From the NCBI GenBank assembly GCA_965655465.1, contig CBFHGY010000069.1:1-11801 (forward strand): 11,801 nucleotides of DNA, written 5' to 3'. How positions within the stretch are numbered: the first letter of the stretch is position 1; each line of letters begins with the position of its first letter. The position numbers and the translations under genes are program-made. Shown here piece by piece: positions 1 to 6,648 of this stretch. Source of the stretch: VMCP01 sp965655465 (lineage in GTDB: Bacteria > Bacteroidota > Bacteroidia > NS11-12g > UBA955). The notes beneath the pieces were generated by a model. The model did not search any database, was not told the origin of the DNA, and saw only the letters and a program-made list of their open reading frames with translations.

Positions 1-1026
1 ATGTATTCTGAACGAGATTCATTTGCCACAACAATTCGGTTTTTCGTATATACGTTCATAGGCTCACTTGCAATGCTTGCTTCCCTGATTTATTTAGGCT
101 CGAAGTCGGTAAACGGCTCTTTTGCTTACAACGATTTGTATAACGTGCAATTAGGACTTACAGAATCCATTTGGGTAGGTGCTGGATTTTTATTGGCTTT
201 TGCGGTTAAAATTCCAATTTTTCCTTTTCATGTTTGGCAACCTAATACCTATACCTACGCCCCCGCACAAGGATCTATGCTTTTGTCCGGAATTATGCTT
301 AAAATGGGTCTATATGGTTTACTGCGTTGGTATTTTCCAATGGCATCTGAAAGTATTGACTTTTACCAGCCCATTCTAATGACACTTGCCGTAATTGGAG
401 TAATTTATGGAGCTGTAATTGCCATGCGTCAGGATGACATGAAAAGACTCATTGCATACAGCTCATTATCTCACGTGGGATTAATAGCTGCAGGTTTGTT
501 TGCATTGAATACCAGCGGTTTTATGGGAGGCATTTTACAAATGTTCGTTCATGGGGTAAATGTGGTAGGCTTATTTATCGCGGTGAATATTATTGAACGT
601 AATTTTGGAAGCCGAAATTTAAACGAGCTAGGTGGAATTGCAAAAAACAATAAAGTATTTACGGTATTGTTCTTTTTAGTTCTAATAGGAACGGTAGCTG
701 CACCGTTAACGAATGGATTTCCTGGTGAATTTTTACTTCTTAAGTCGCTTTTTGACTATTCAGCAACTTTCGCTGTATTTGCCGGACTCACGATTATTTT
801 ATGTGCGGTTTACATGCTGAGAATGTTCCAATTTTCTATGTTAGGAGAGGAAACAGATGACACCAAAGATAAGCACATTCCATTGATAGAAGTTTTGCCT
901 TTGTTTTTATTGGCATTTTTTGTGATTTCAATAGGATTTTTCCCTCAGGTTTATATGGATATTTTCCAAAATTCTACAAAGGGTTTACTTAATATAATTT
1001 CTAACGCGAAAGGAGTATTGTCGTGA
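1..1026 (+). CDS. nuoM: NADH-quinone oxidoreductase subunit M, C-terminal part (5' end outside window)
   Basis: This is the membrane-arm subunit M of respiratory complex I, one of the antiporter-like subunits that couple NADH:quinone electron transfer to proton pumping. The 341 residues seen are nearly all hydrophobic helices. They carry the family landmarks: K70 in FAVKIPIFPFHVWQP, K101 in SGIMLKMGLYGLLRW, the IAYSSLSHVG loop near 151-160, and the charged E243 in NGFPGEFLLL (equivalent to the TM12 glutamate of E. coli NuoM). Family members are about 480-510 residues, so roughly the first 150 residues, including the essential TM5 glutamate, lie upstream of the window. The ATG at base 1 falls inside the conserved region just before the FFVYTFIGS helix and is therefore an internal Met, not the start. 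The stop codon overlaps the nuoN start by 4 bases, as expected for translational coupling of the last two nuo genes. Confidence 0.96.
   Translation: MYSERDSFATTIRFFVYTFIGSLAMLASLIYLGSKSVNGSFAYNDLYNVQLGLTESIWVGAGFLLAFAVKIPIFPFHVWQPNTYTYAPAQGSMLLSGIMLKMGLYGLLRWYFPMASESIDFYQPILMTLAVIGVIYGAVIAMRQDDMKRLIAYSSLSHVGLIAAGLFALNTSGFMGGILQMFVHGVNVVGLFIAVNIIERNFGSRNLNELGGIAKNNKVFTVLFFLVLIGTVAAPLTNGFPGEFLLLKSLFDYSATFAVFAGLTIILCAVYMLRMFQFSMLGEETDDTKDKHIPLIEVLPLFLLAFFVISIGFFPQVYMDIFQNSTKGLLNIISNAKGVLS
1009..1015 (+). promoter_or_regulatory. Shine-Dalgarno sequence for nuoN
   Basis: AAAGGAG lies inside the last codons of nuoM, 7 bases before the GTG at 1023. It decides the unusual GTG start of nuoN. It stands out because most other genes in this window have no recognisable Shine-Dalgarno sequence. 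It probably helps terminating or reloading ribosomes start nuoN. Confidence 0.75.
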
Positions 1027-2405
1027 TTGCTATAGCTATCGTATTTTTTGGGGCATTGGCCCTCTTATTTCTCGGAATCTATAAAGAAGAGAAGCATTTA
1101 AAATTTGCCTCATCGGCAATTTTAGGAGTCGCGGGTTTAGCAATTTTTGCGGAATCGAAGTCACTAATATCCTTCGATACTTTATTTGCATGGGTTCCTG
1201 CGTCAATGATTGCATTTAATCCCACTGCTCAAGTAATAGCAGGGGTAATGTCATTTATGGCCATGATCATTATAAATCTTTTCCCCGCTGTAAATCGCAA
1301 AGGAATGGACATTATCGGTTTAATGATGTTTTCACTTTGTGGCGGTATCTTGATGCTTGGTTCCCAACATCTAGTGGTACTGTTCTTAGGCATTGAAATA
1401 TTGTCGATTCCCCTGTTTGTATTAGCGGGTAGTGAAAAGGATAATCTTTTTGGCAATGAAGCTTCCTTGAAATACTTTTTGATGGGTGCATTTTCAACGG
1501 CAATTTTCCTATTAGGTGCGGCCTTTTTATATGGAGGTACAGGTACCATGTATTTTCATGAAATGTTATTGCGCCTATCATTTTCTGAGCATTTCGGTGA
1601 ATTCCCGGTTTTGGTTAAAACCGGTCTCATATTAGTTTCAGTAGGTCTGTTATTTAAAGTTTCTGCTGTCCCTTTCCATTTTTGGAGTCCGGATGTATAC
1701 GAGGGTTCACCTAATCGCATTGCTGCATTTATGGCTATCATTGTAAAAATCGCTGGTTTTGCGGCCTTTGCTCAATTATTAAGTGCTTTTGCACCAATGC
1801 AATCCTGGTATTCTAATTGGATGTTACCCATTTCTATTATTACTGTTTTGGGTGGAAATATTATTGCACTTGCGCAACAATCGTACAAACGCATGTTGGC
1901 TTATTCTAGTATAAGTCATGCCGGTTATCTTTTACTTTTCTTAATGCAACCCATTCAAGAAAACATCCAAGTATTAGGAATTTATTTGTTGTCTTATGGT
2001 TTAGGAACAGCAGTTTTATTCTATTTGTTTGACAAATATTCAAAAAGTGAAGATACGTCTGTAGGTATTTTTACTGGCTTATCTAAGTCAGAGCCTTTAG
2101 ATGCATTGGCATTAATTGTTGCTACATTCACCGTCGCTGGAATTCCTTCCACTATTGGATTTATCGCAAAATACCAATTATTCACAGCTGCATTTCCGAG
2201 CGTGAAATGGGGAGTCCTATTGGCACTTATTGGTTCAGCAATAAGTATTTCATATTATTTCAAGCCTTTCCGTGTTTTGTTTAAATCCGACATGGAAACC
2301 GTTTCATCAATTTCATTTACTTGGAAATCTATTTGTTTGTTGATTTCTGTAATGGTGATGTTGATTTTAGGTGTATTCCCGATGATTCTTAATTGGATTT
2401 TTTAA
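1023..2405 (+). CDS. nuoN: NADH-quinone oxidoreductase subunit N
   Basis: This is the antiporter-like subunit N of complex I, an integral membrane protein taking part in proton translocation and quinone coupling. The protein is 460 residues, close to the usual length, and consists of about 14 hydrophobic helices. Key residues are visible: E125 in FLGIEILSIP (TM5 glutamate), K212 in LLFKVSAVPFHFWSPDVYEGSP, K242 in MAIIVKIAGF, the KRMLAYSSISHAGY loop at 289-302, and K383 in STIGFIAKYQLF. The lysine at that last site, where NuoM and NuoL-type relatives use other residues, supports N rather than M. The start is GTG at 1023, supported by a good Shine-Dalgarno sequence and the 4-base overlap with nuoM. 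It is the last gene of the nuo operon, since the next gene is on the opposite strand. The two stop codons share TTAA at 2402-2405, and no terminator hairpin is visible there. Confidence 0.97.
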   Translation: MIAIAIVFFGALALLFLGIYKEEKHLKFASSAILGVAGLAIFAESKSLISFDTLFAWVPASMIAFNPTAQVIAGVMSFMAMIIINLFPAVNRKGMDIIGLMMFSLCGGILMLGSQHLVVLFLGIEILSIPLFVLAGSEKDNLFGNEASLKYFLMGAFSTAIFLLGAAFLYGGTGTMYFHEMLLRLSFSEHFGEFPVLVKTGLILVSVGLLFKVSAVPFHFWSPDVYEGSPNRIAAFMAIIVKIAGFAAFAQLLSAFAPMQSWYSNWMLPISIITVLGGNIIALAQQSYKRMLAYSSISHAGYLLLFLMQPIQENIQVLGIYLLSYGLGTAVLFYLFDKYSKSEDTSVGIFTGLSKSEPLDALALIVATFTVAGIPSTIGFIAKYQLFTAAFPSVKWGVLLALIGSAISISYYFKPFRVLFKSDMETVSSISFTWKSICLLISVMVMLILGVFPMILNWIF

Positions 2406-2980
2406 AACCGAAATCCAAATCGGTAAATAAATACTCCCAGAGCATTCGAATAGCTAAATTTGGGATTTAATGCCACACCAACAAGGGCATAAATCCCAAG
2501 TCGGCCATCGTTATTATATCCCCCCCCAATTATTGGAACTCCAATCCACCCACGTTCTGTTGGGCTGTATGAGATAATGGAATTTTGAAATCGATACTCC
2601 GCATGTAAAAATAACGTGGAAATGGGGACACGTACAAACGCCAAAAAACCACCGGTTGCGCTTACATTCCTTGAAAAATTATTGGAAAGAATAGATGTGG
2701 TAACCCCTAATGCAGTATAAAAACGATCATTAAAATGAACTCCTGAATACGGAGACAATTCTAAATTGAAAAAACCACCACCTCCAAAAGTAGAAAAATC
2801 CATACCATTATACGCTAAATCTTGATATCTGTAGGCTTTAATATCATCAACGAAAGGCGTTTCTTCCACATTTTTTGAAGATTGTTTACGAGTACTATCT
2901 AAACCCTCATACTGTCCTGAACTTTTTTGAACCATAGATCCAAAAAGAATTATGGAAACTAAAGCTTGAAATATCTTCAT
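2402..2980 (-). CDS. Small exported, probable outer-membrane beta-barrel protein of unknown function
   Basis: This is a 192-residue protein with a clear signal peptide. Lys2 and a hydrophobic stretch (residues 4-16) are followed by a polar region, with likely cleavage after about residue 22 or 23 (SSGQ, then YEGLD). Residues 25-60 are polar and probably flexible. From about 64 onward there are repeated short segments rich in Gly and aromatic residues with alternating polarity: FGGGGFFNLELSPYSGVHF, DRFYTALGVTTSI, TLFLHAEYRF, GIYALVGVAL. The C-terminus FIYRFGFRF ends in Phe, as outer-membrane barrel proteins do. The segment 'LELSPYSGVHFNDRFYTALGVT' resembles the 'isP.vGY..tdr.s.GlG.ty' pattern of small Bacteroidota barrel proteins, so about 6-8 strands is plausible. 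I do not recognise a named family. Its start at 2980 is the only one that keeps the signal peptide. It is convergent with nuoN and divergent from serC. A G8 tract lies in codons 152-154. Confidence 0.8.
   Translation of the reverse strand: MKIFQALVSIILFGSMVQKSSGQYEGLDSTRKQSSKNVEETPFVDDIKAYRYQDLAYNGMDFSTFGGGGFFNLELSPYSGVHFNDRFYTALGVTTSILSNNFSRNVSATGGFLAFVRVPISTLFLHAEYRFQNSIISYSPTERGWIGVPIIGGGYNNDGRLGIYALVGVALNPKFSYSNALGVFIYRFGFRF
2520..2527 (-). repeat. G8 homopolymer tract inside the exported protein gene
   Basis: Eight consecutive C on the plus strand read as eight G in the minus-strand gene, coding Gly152-Gly153-Gly154 of the 192-residue exported protein. This is the longest G/C run I noticed in this AT-rich window. 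Gaining one G would give ATA-TAA, a stop immediately after the tract. Losing one G leads to a stop about 17 codons later. Either slip would remove the last barrel strands and the terminal Phe. Such tracts in surface-protein genes are known sites of slipped-strand phase variation, but whether this one is variable is not shown by one sequence. Confidence 0.6.
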
Positions 2981-2983
2981 GAG

Positions 2984-3015
2984 TTTGGTGTCTCACAATA
3001 TTACATGTAAAATTG
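2984..3015 (+). promoter_or_regulatory. Candidate promoter of the serC-serA-DUF1015 operon
   Basis: TTTG at 2984-2987 is followed after exactly 20 bases by TAAAATTG at 3008-3015. The second box matches the Bacteroidota -7 consensus TAnnTTTG except at one position, and the spacing is right for the TTTG -33 box. Transcription would start near 3020, leaving a leader of only a few bases before the ATG at 3025. The -7 box lies inside the 28-base palindrome at 2992-3019. Confidence 0.45.
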
Positions 3016-3019
3016 TAAG
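2992..3019. promoter_or_regulatory. 28-base imperfect palindrome between divergent genes, candidate operator
   Basis: The left arm CTCACAATATTACA (2992-3005) and the right arm TGTAAAATTGTAAG (3006-3019) are inverted copies with 12 of 14 positions paired. The mismatches are 2994/3017 and 3000/3011, and the central TTACATGTAA is perfect. It covers the proposed serC -7 box (3008-3015) and a mirror-image -7-like TAATATTG on the minus strand (3003-2996) that could serve the exported-protein gene. A dimeric regulator bound here would block both divergent promoters. Part of the symmetry may simply come from two back-to-back -7 boxes. Confidence 0.45.
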
Positions 3020-3024
3020 CGTTT

Positions 3025-4101
3025 ATGAACAACGGTAAAAAGATTCACAATTTTTCGGCAGGACCATCGATTTTATCGGAGTATGCCCTTGAAAAGAGTG
3101 CACAAGACATTTCTAATTTTGCGGGAACCGGTTTAAGTGTTCTTGAAATTTCCCACAGAAGTAAGCAATTTGTTGAAGTTGTAGATCAAGCTCAACATTT
3201 GGTAAAACAATTGATGGGGTTGAATGATGACTATGATGTAATGTTCTTGCAAGGTGGAGCGTCAACACAATTTTTCCAAGTGCCACAGAACTTCCTCCAG
3301 CATAAGGCGGTTTATTTGAACACAGGAACTTGGTCGAAAAAGGCTATTGCAGAAGCCAAAGGATTTGGACAGGTTGTGGTAGCAGCAAGCAGTGAAGAAT
3401 CTAACTTTAATTACATCCCTAACGATTATAGCATAGATACTGATGCTGATTACTTTCATTGTACCAGTAACAATACCATTTTCGGAACTCAAATGAAGTC
3501 TTTTCCGGATTCTCCAGTACCATTGATTTGCGATATGAGCTCGGATATTTTTTCAAAGGAAGTTGATTTCAATAAATTCAGCATGATTTATGCCGGTGCT
3601 CAGAAAAACATGGGCCCTGCAGGTGTAACCTTAGCGGTTGTGCATAAAAGCATGTATGATCGCATTGCCGATCGTCATATTCCTACTATGCTTGGGTATA
3701 AAATACATGCTGAAAATGGAAGTATGTACAATACTCCACCGGTATTTCCGATTTTAGTATCAAAATATAATTTAGAATGGGTGATGAATAATGGAGGCAT
3801 TGCCGGTATGGAAAAACGCAATAATGAAAAAGCAGAATTGCTCTATAACGCGATTTCCAATTCTCCCTATTTCGTAGGAACTGCAGAGCACAATTCCAGA
3901 AGTTATATGAACGCATGCTTTGTATTTAAATCTGAATTTGAACACTTGGCAGATTCCTTTGATTCCGCTTGTAAGGAAGCTAATATAAGTGGATTAAAAG
4001 GTCATAGAAGTGTGGGAGGTTACCGGGCATCTTTATATAATGCACTTCCATTAGAAAGTGTTCAAGCATTGGTTCATGTAATTGAAAATTTTGCATCATG
4101 A
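3025..4101 (+). CDS. serC: Phosphoserine aminotransferase
   Basis: SerC is a cytoplasmic PLP enzyme (class V aminotransferase fold) that transfers the amino group of glutamate to 3-phosphohydroxypyruvate, giving O-phosphoserine. It can also act in pyridoxal phosphate synthesis in organisms using the DXP-independent branch. The 358-residue length is normal (about 360). Visible landmarks are HNFSAGPSILSE at the N-terminus, substrate-binding H44-R45 (ISHRSKQF), GGAS at 77-80 for the cofactor phosphate, W103 in NTGTWSKKA stacking on the PLP ring, D170, the Schiff-base K194 in GAQKNMGPAG, and the C-terminal GHRSVGGYRASLYNA (326-340), with H327/R328 binding substrate phosphate. The ATG at 3025 places the NFSAGP motif at the expected distance and follows the candidate promoter closely. 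It is the first gene of the operon, and its TGA overlaps the serA ATG by 4 bases. Confidence 0.98.
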   Translation: MNNGKKIHNFSAGPSILSEYALEKSAQDISNFAGTGLSVLEISHRSKQFVEVVDQAQHLVKQLMGLNDDYDVMFLQGGASTQFFQVPQNFLQHKAVYLNTGTWSKKAIAEAKGFGQVVVAASSEESNFNYIPNDYSIDTDADYFHCTSNNTIFGTQMKSFPDSPVPLICDMSSDIFSKEVDFNKFSMIYAGAQKNMGPAGVTLAVVHKSMYDRIADRHIPTMLGYKIHAENGSMYNTPPVFPILVSKYNLEWVMNNGGIAGMEKRNNEKAELLYNAISNSPYFVGTAEHNSRSYMNACFVFKSEFEHLADSFDSACKEANISGLKGHRSVGGYRASLYNALPLESVQALVHVIENFAS

Positions 4102-5048
4102 AAATACTAGCGAACGATGGAATCGATGCTGCCGGCAAACAAATACTGGAAGCCGCAGGTTTTGAAGTGATTACACAATCTATACCTCAAAATCAATTGC
4201 TTGAAAAAATCCAGGAATTTGACGCTTTAGTTGTACGCAGCGCCACCAAAGTAAATGCAGAAATTATTGATGCAAGTAATTTAAAACTGATTGCTAGGGC
4301 AGGGGTAGGACTCGATAATATCGATCTAAAAGCCGCGGGTATTAAAGGAATACCTGTTGTTAATACGCCTAATGCATCTTCTAGATCTGTTGCCGAGTTG
4401 GTATTTGCACATGCATTTAGCATTGCACGAATGTTATATATGACAAACCGCGAAATGCCGATAAATGGTCAATCTAAATTCAAATCTCTCAAAAATACTG
4501 CATCCGCAGGTTTTGAACTACAGGGAAAAACTATGGGAATCATTGGTTTTGGAAGGATTGGTCAAGAAGTTGCAAAAATGGCAGTTGGATTGGGCATGCG
4601 TGTAATTGTATATGATTATAAGTCTCGAACCTTTGAAATAACTATCGATTTACATAATTCCTATAAACAGCATAACTTTCAAGTAAGTTTAAAAGGCGAG
4701 CCCATGGATGTTGTATTGGCAGAATCTGATTTTATCAGTTTACACACCCCAGGAAGTGCCGAAGTTATTGGAGCTTTGGAACTTTCAAAAATGAAATCAA
4801 GTGCCACTTTAATAAACTGTGCTCGTGGAGGCGTTGTCAATGAAAATGCATTGCGTGAAGCTCTTGATAACAAACGCATTGCATTTGCGGGAGTCGATGT
4901 ATTTGAAAGTGAGCCACCTGTAAACGACATTATGTTAGGTAGCCCCAATACTTCGTTATCTCCGCATATCGGAGCAAGTACTTCTGAGGCTCAAATGCGT
5001 GTCGGAATTGAATTGGCCGAAAGAATTCTTTTGCATCTAAGTAAATAA
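4098..5048 (+). CDS. serA: D-3-phosphoglycerate dehydrogenase, short form without ACT domain
   Basis: SerA oxidises 3-phosphoglycerate to 3-phosphohydroxypyruvate with NAD, the committed step of serine synthesis, and its product is the substrate of SerC encoded just upstream. The protein is 316 residues with the D-2-hydroxyacid dehydrogenase layout: an N-terminal substrate domain (VVRSATKVN, ARAGVGLDNID), the NAD-binding domain with G150-F-G152-R-I-G155 and the ribose-binding D173 (VIVYD), and the catalytic triad R243 (NCARGGVVNE), E272 (FESEPP) and H290 (LSPHIGAST). After D173 there is a roughly 25-residue linker (178-205) before PMDVVLAESDFISLH, longer than in the E. coli type and rich in polar residues. 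There is no ACT or ASB regulatory domain after the catalytic domains, so serine feedback by the classical route is unlikely. The start overlaps serC by ATGA, implying translational coupling. Confidence 0.95.
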   Translation: MKILANDGIDAAGKQILEAAGFEVITQSIPQNQLLEKIQEFDALVVRSATKVNAEIIDASNLKLIARAGVGLDNIDLKAAGIKGIPVVNTPNASSRSVAELVFAHAFSIARMLYMTNREMPINGQSKFKSLKNTASAGFELQGKTMGIIGFGRIGQEVAKMAVGLGMRVIVYDYKSRTFEITIDLHNSYKQHNFQVSLKGEPMDVVLAESDFISLHTPGSAEVIGALELSKMKSSATLINCARGGVVNENALREALDNKRIAFAGVDVFESEPPVNDIMLGSPNTSLSPHIGASTSEAQMRVGIELAERILLHLSK

Positions 5049-5058
5049 AAACCTGAAC

Positions 5059-6270
5059 ATGCGGGTATTCCCAATATCAACCTTATTGCCTGAGAAGAGT
5101 CGTGCACAAAGAATTGCATCTTTAGGTTCGGGAAAACTCAGTGCAGAAGTATTGCAATCAAAGGCACAAGCCCTAGAAGATTCTTATCTGCGTGTTGTAA
5201 AACCCCAATTCATAGATGCCTCTTTAATTTCTGAAACTCAGGAATTTTACGATAGAAGCAGACAAAATTTTACTCAACTTATCAAGTCGGGATGCCTTTT
5301 AAAGCATCCCGCAGATATGTTCTATTATGAACAGCATCACCATTCAGGTATCCGACTAAGGGGTTGGATTATGGGTGTAGATGCTGAGGAATATCTACAA
5401 GGACATATAAAAAAACACGAGAATACCCTAACCAGTAAAGAAAATCGATTGGTTCGGCATATAGCCGCTCTAGAATCTATGGCAGAACCCGTGTTATTGA
5501 GTCAAAAATTGCCTGATTCTCTTCAAGCTTTGGCATCAGAAATTGCTCAAGCTGAAGCAGATTTGCAAGTATCGGATGAATTATACAATATCCATCGCGT
5601 TTGGAAAACTAGAGGAACGGAGGATATTAAAAAGATTCAAGAAGTATTTAATGATTTTGATTCATTGTACATTGCCGATGGACATCATAGATGTGCTGCA
5701 TCTTCACGATATTTAATCGAAAGATATGGCTCAAATTCGGGCAAAGGGATCATGGCGCTAATTATCGATGAGGATGAAATGTTGGTAAAGCCATTCTACA
5801 GAATGCTATCTGAGATAGATCCCGTAATTTTATGGGATTTTCTAGAAAAAAACGATATTCCCCATTGGGAAATTGCCCATTCTTTGAATTATGAAGATCT
5901 TAAAATGGGTCAAATTTTGTGTATTACGAGGGAAAAACGTTGTATAATCGAAGTTACACCCGAAATGAAAGGAGAAACTGCATTATCTCAGCTGGATGTT
6001 CGTATTTTAGAAACGTCTATTTTACGACCCTGTTACCAACTGAAAGATTCATCAGAAGAGGATCGATTGTCATTCATGAGAGGAGATACCCCGCTTGATA
6101 GTATCAGTCGAAAACTTCAGGAAAGAGAAATCGACGTGGCATTTTTATTTGCACCTAATACCATGTCTCAAATCCGAATGGTTGCGGATCAAAATGATAC
6201 CATGCCCGCAAAATCAACTTTTATTGAGCCTAAAATACCCACAGGGCTCATTATAGAAGATTATCGTTAA
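5059..6270 (+). CDS. DUF1015 family protein, third gene of the serine operon
   Basis: This is a 403-residue soluble protein of the DUF1015 family (COG4198), to my knowledge without an established role in this phylum. Family signs are the opening 'VFPISTLLPEKSRAQRIAS', SYLRVVKPQF at 42-51, YLQGHIKKHENT at 112-123 followed by KE and AEPVLL at 142-147, the signature IADGHHRCAAS at 205-215, and MLVKPFYRML at 241-250. There is no signal peptide or membrane helix. The N-terminal 'PYDV'-like motif that I expect near residue 20-25 is replaced by SLGSGKLSAE. The D207-G-H-H-R211 motif resembles the GxHR nucleotide/phosphate site of the ParB/Srx superfamily, which includes the free-serine kinases SerK and SbnI. 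Together with the position 10 bases after serA, this makes a serine/phosphoserine-related role attractive, but that is inference. It ends convergently with the ArsR gene on a shared TTAA. Confidence 0.85.
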   Translation: MRVFPISTLLPEKSRAQRIASLGSGKLSAEVLQSKAQALEDSYLRVVKPQFIDASLISETQEFYDRSRQNFTQLIKSGCLLKHPADMFYYEQHHHSGIRLRGWIMGVDAEEYLQGHIKKHENTLTSKENRLVRHIAALESMAEPVLLSQKLPDSLQALASEIAQAEADLQVSDELYNIHRVWKTRGTEDIKKIQEVFNDFDSLYIADGHHRCAASSRYLIERYGSNSGKGIMALIIDEDEMLVKPFYRMLSEIDPVILWDFLEKNDIPHWEIAHSLNYEDLKMGQILCITREKRCIIEVTPEMKGETALSQLDVRILETSILRPCYQLKDSSEEDRLSFMRGDTPLDSISRKLQEREIDVAFLFAPNTMSQIRMVADQNDTMPAKSTFIEPKIPTGLIIEDYR

Positions 6271-6596
6271 AATAAAGAAAGCTGCTTTTTCTCAGGAACT
6301 AACTTGAATACAGTTTGTACCAATTTGTGCAAATTCAAAATGGTTTCTTTTTCAACAGAATAAATAGATGAAGTGCGATGCAGCCTTACTTTAATATATC
6401 CTTCATCTTTCAATTTTTGTAAATGACCTGAAACCGTGCTTTGTGAATAGGGTAATTTATCGACAATAGCCTGACATGTAGAAGGTCCTGACTCTGTTAA
6501 AAATAATAAAATCGCAATTCGCGCGGGGTGTCCAATAGCTTTGGTTAAGTGAGCCAGTTGGTCCACTTGCGTGTCGAATGAGGATTCCTTTTTCAT
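6267..6596 (-). CDS. ArsR-family winged-helix transcriptional regulator
   Basis: This is a 109-residue DNA-binding protein with the ArsR/HTH_5 layout: a helix with LAHLTKAIGHPARIAILLFL (14-33), a helix-turn-helix with TCQAIVDKLPYSQSTVSGHLQKLKDEGYI (40-68), and a beta-wing VRLHRTSSIYSV (70-81), then a C-terminal dimerisation helix. The classical metal-binding ELCVCDL motif is absent, and only one Cys (C41) is present, so it is probably not an arsenic/cadmium sensor of that type. The reading frame extends upstream to 6722, but the extension would overlap the end of the acyltransferase gene and crosses the candidate promoter. The Met at 6596 begins exactly where family similarity starts, so I use it. 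It is the last gene of the minus-strand group. A perfect -7 box upstream suggests it can also be transcribed alone. Target genes are unknown. Confidence 0.88.
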   Translation of the reverse strand: MKKESSFDTQVDQLAHLTKAIGHPARIAILLFLTESGPSTCQAIVDKLPYSQSTVSGHLQKLKDEGYIKVRLHRTSSIYSVEKETILNLHKLVQTVFKLVPEKKQLSLF

Positions 6597-6610
6597 AGTG
6601 CGGTTTATTG

Positions 6611-6618
6611 CAAATATA
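6611..6618 (-). promoter_or_regulatory. Candidate -7 promoter box of the ArsR gene
   Basis: On the minus strand the sequence reads TATATTTG, a perfect match to TAnnTTTG. Its last base is 14 bases before the first base of the ATG at 6596, so the leader would be about 10 bases. I see no good TTTG box at the -33 position. It lies in the 52-base gap after the acyltransferase stop codon. Confidence 0.4.
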
Positions 6619-6619
6619 C

Positions 6620-6634
6620 GATAATAAGAGTATC
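6620..6634. promoter_or_regulatory. Short inverted repeat, possible ArsR autoregulatory operator
   Basis: GATA at 6620-6623 and TATC at 6631-6634 form an inverted repeat around an AT-rich centre (6 of 7 arm positions are not all paired: the four outer pairs and one inner pair match). It sits between the -7 box and the expected -33 region of the ArsR gene, where an autorepressor would act. AT-rich DNA makes such short repeats common, so this is only suggestive. Confidence 0.2.
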
Positions 6635-6648
6635 TATAAAGGGTACTT

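Noticed and set aside
1..3. ATG at the first base as the true start of nuoM
   Set aside because: It falls inside the conserved body of NuoM, about 150 residues after the expected start. The gene continues upstream of the window.
2996..3003. Full minus-strand promoter for the exported protein gene
   Set aside because: TAATATTG is a good -7-like box but no TTTG lies at the right distance (the nearest TTG is about 26 bases away). It is mentioned only as part of the palindrome.
4193..4423. Minus-strand open frame inside serA
   Set aside because: It is antisense to the conserved substrate-binding domain of SerA, with no start context or similarity.
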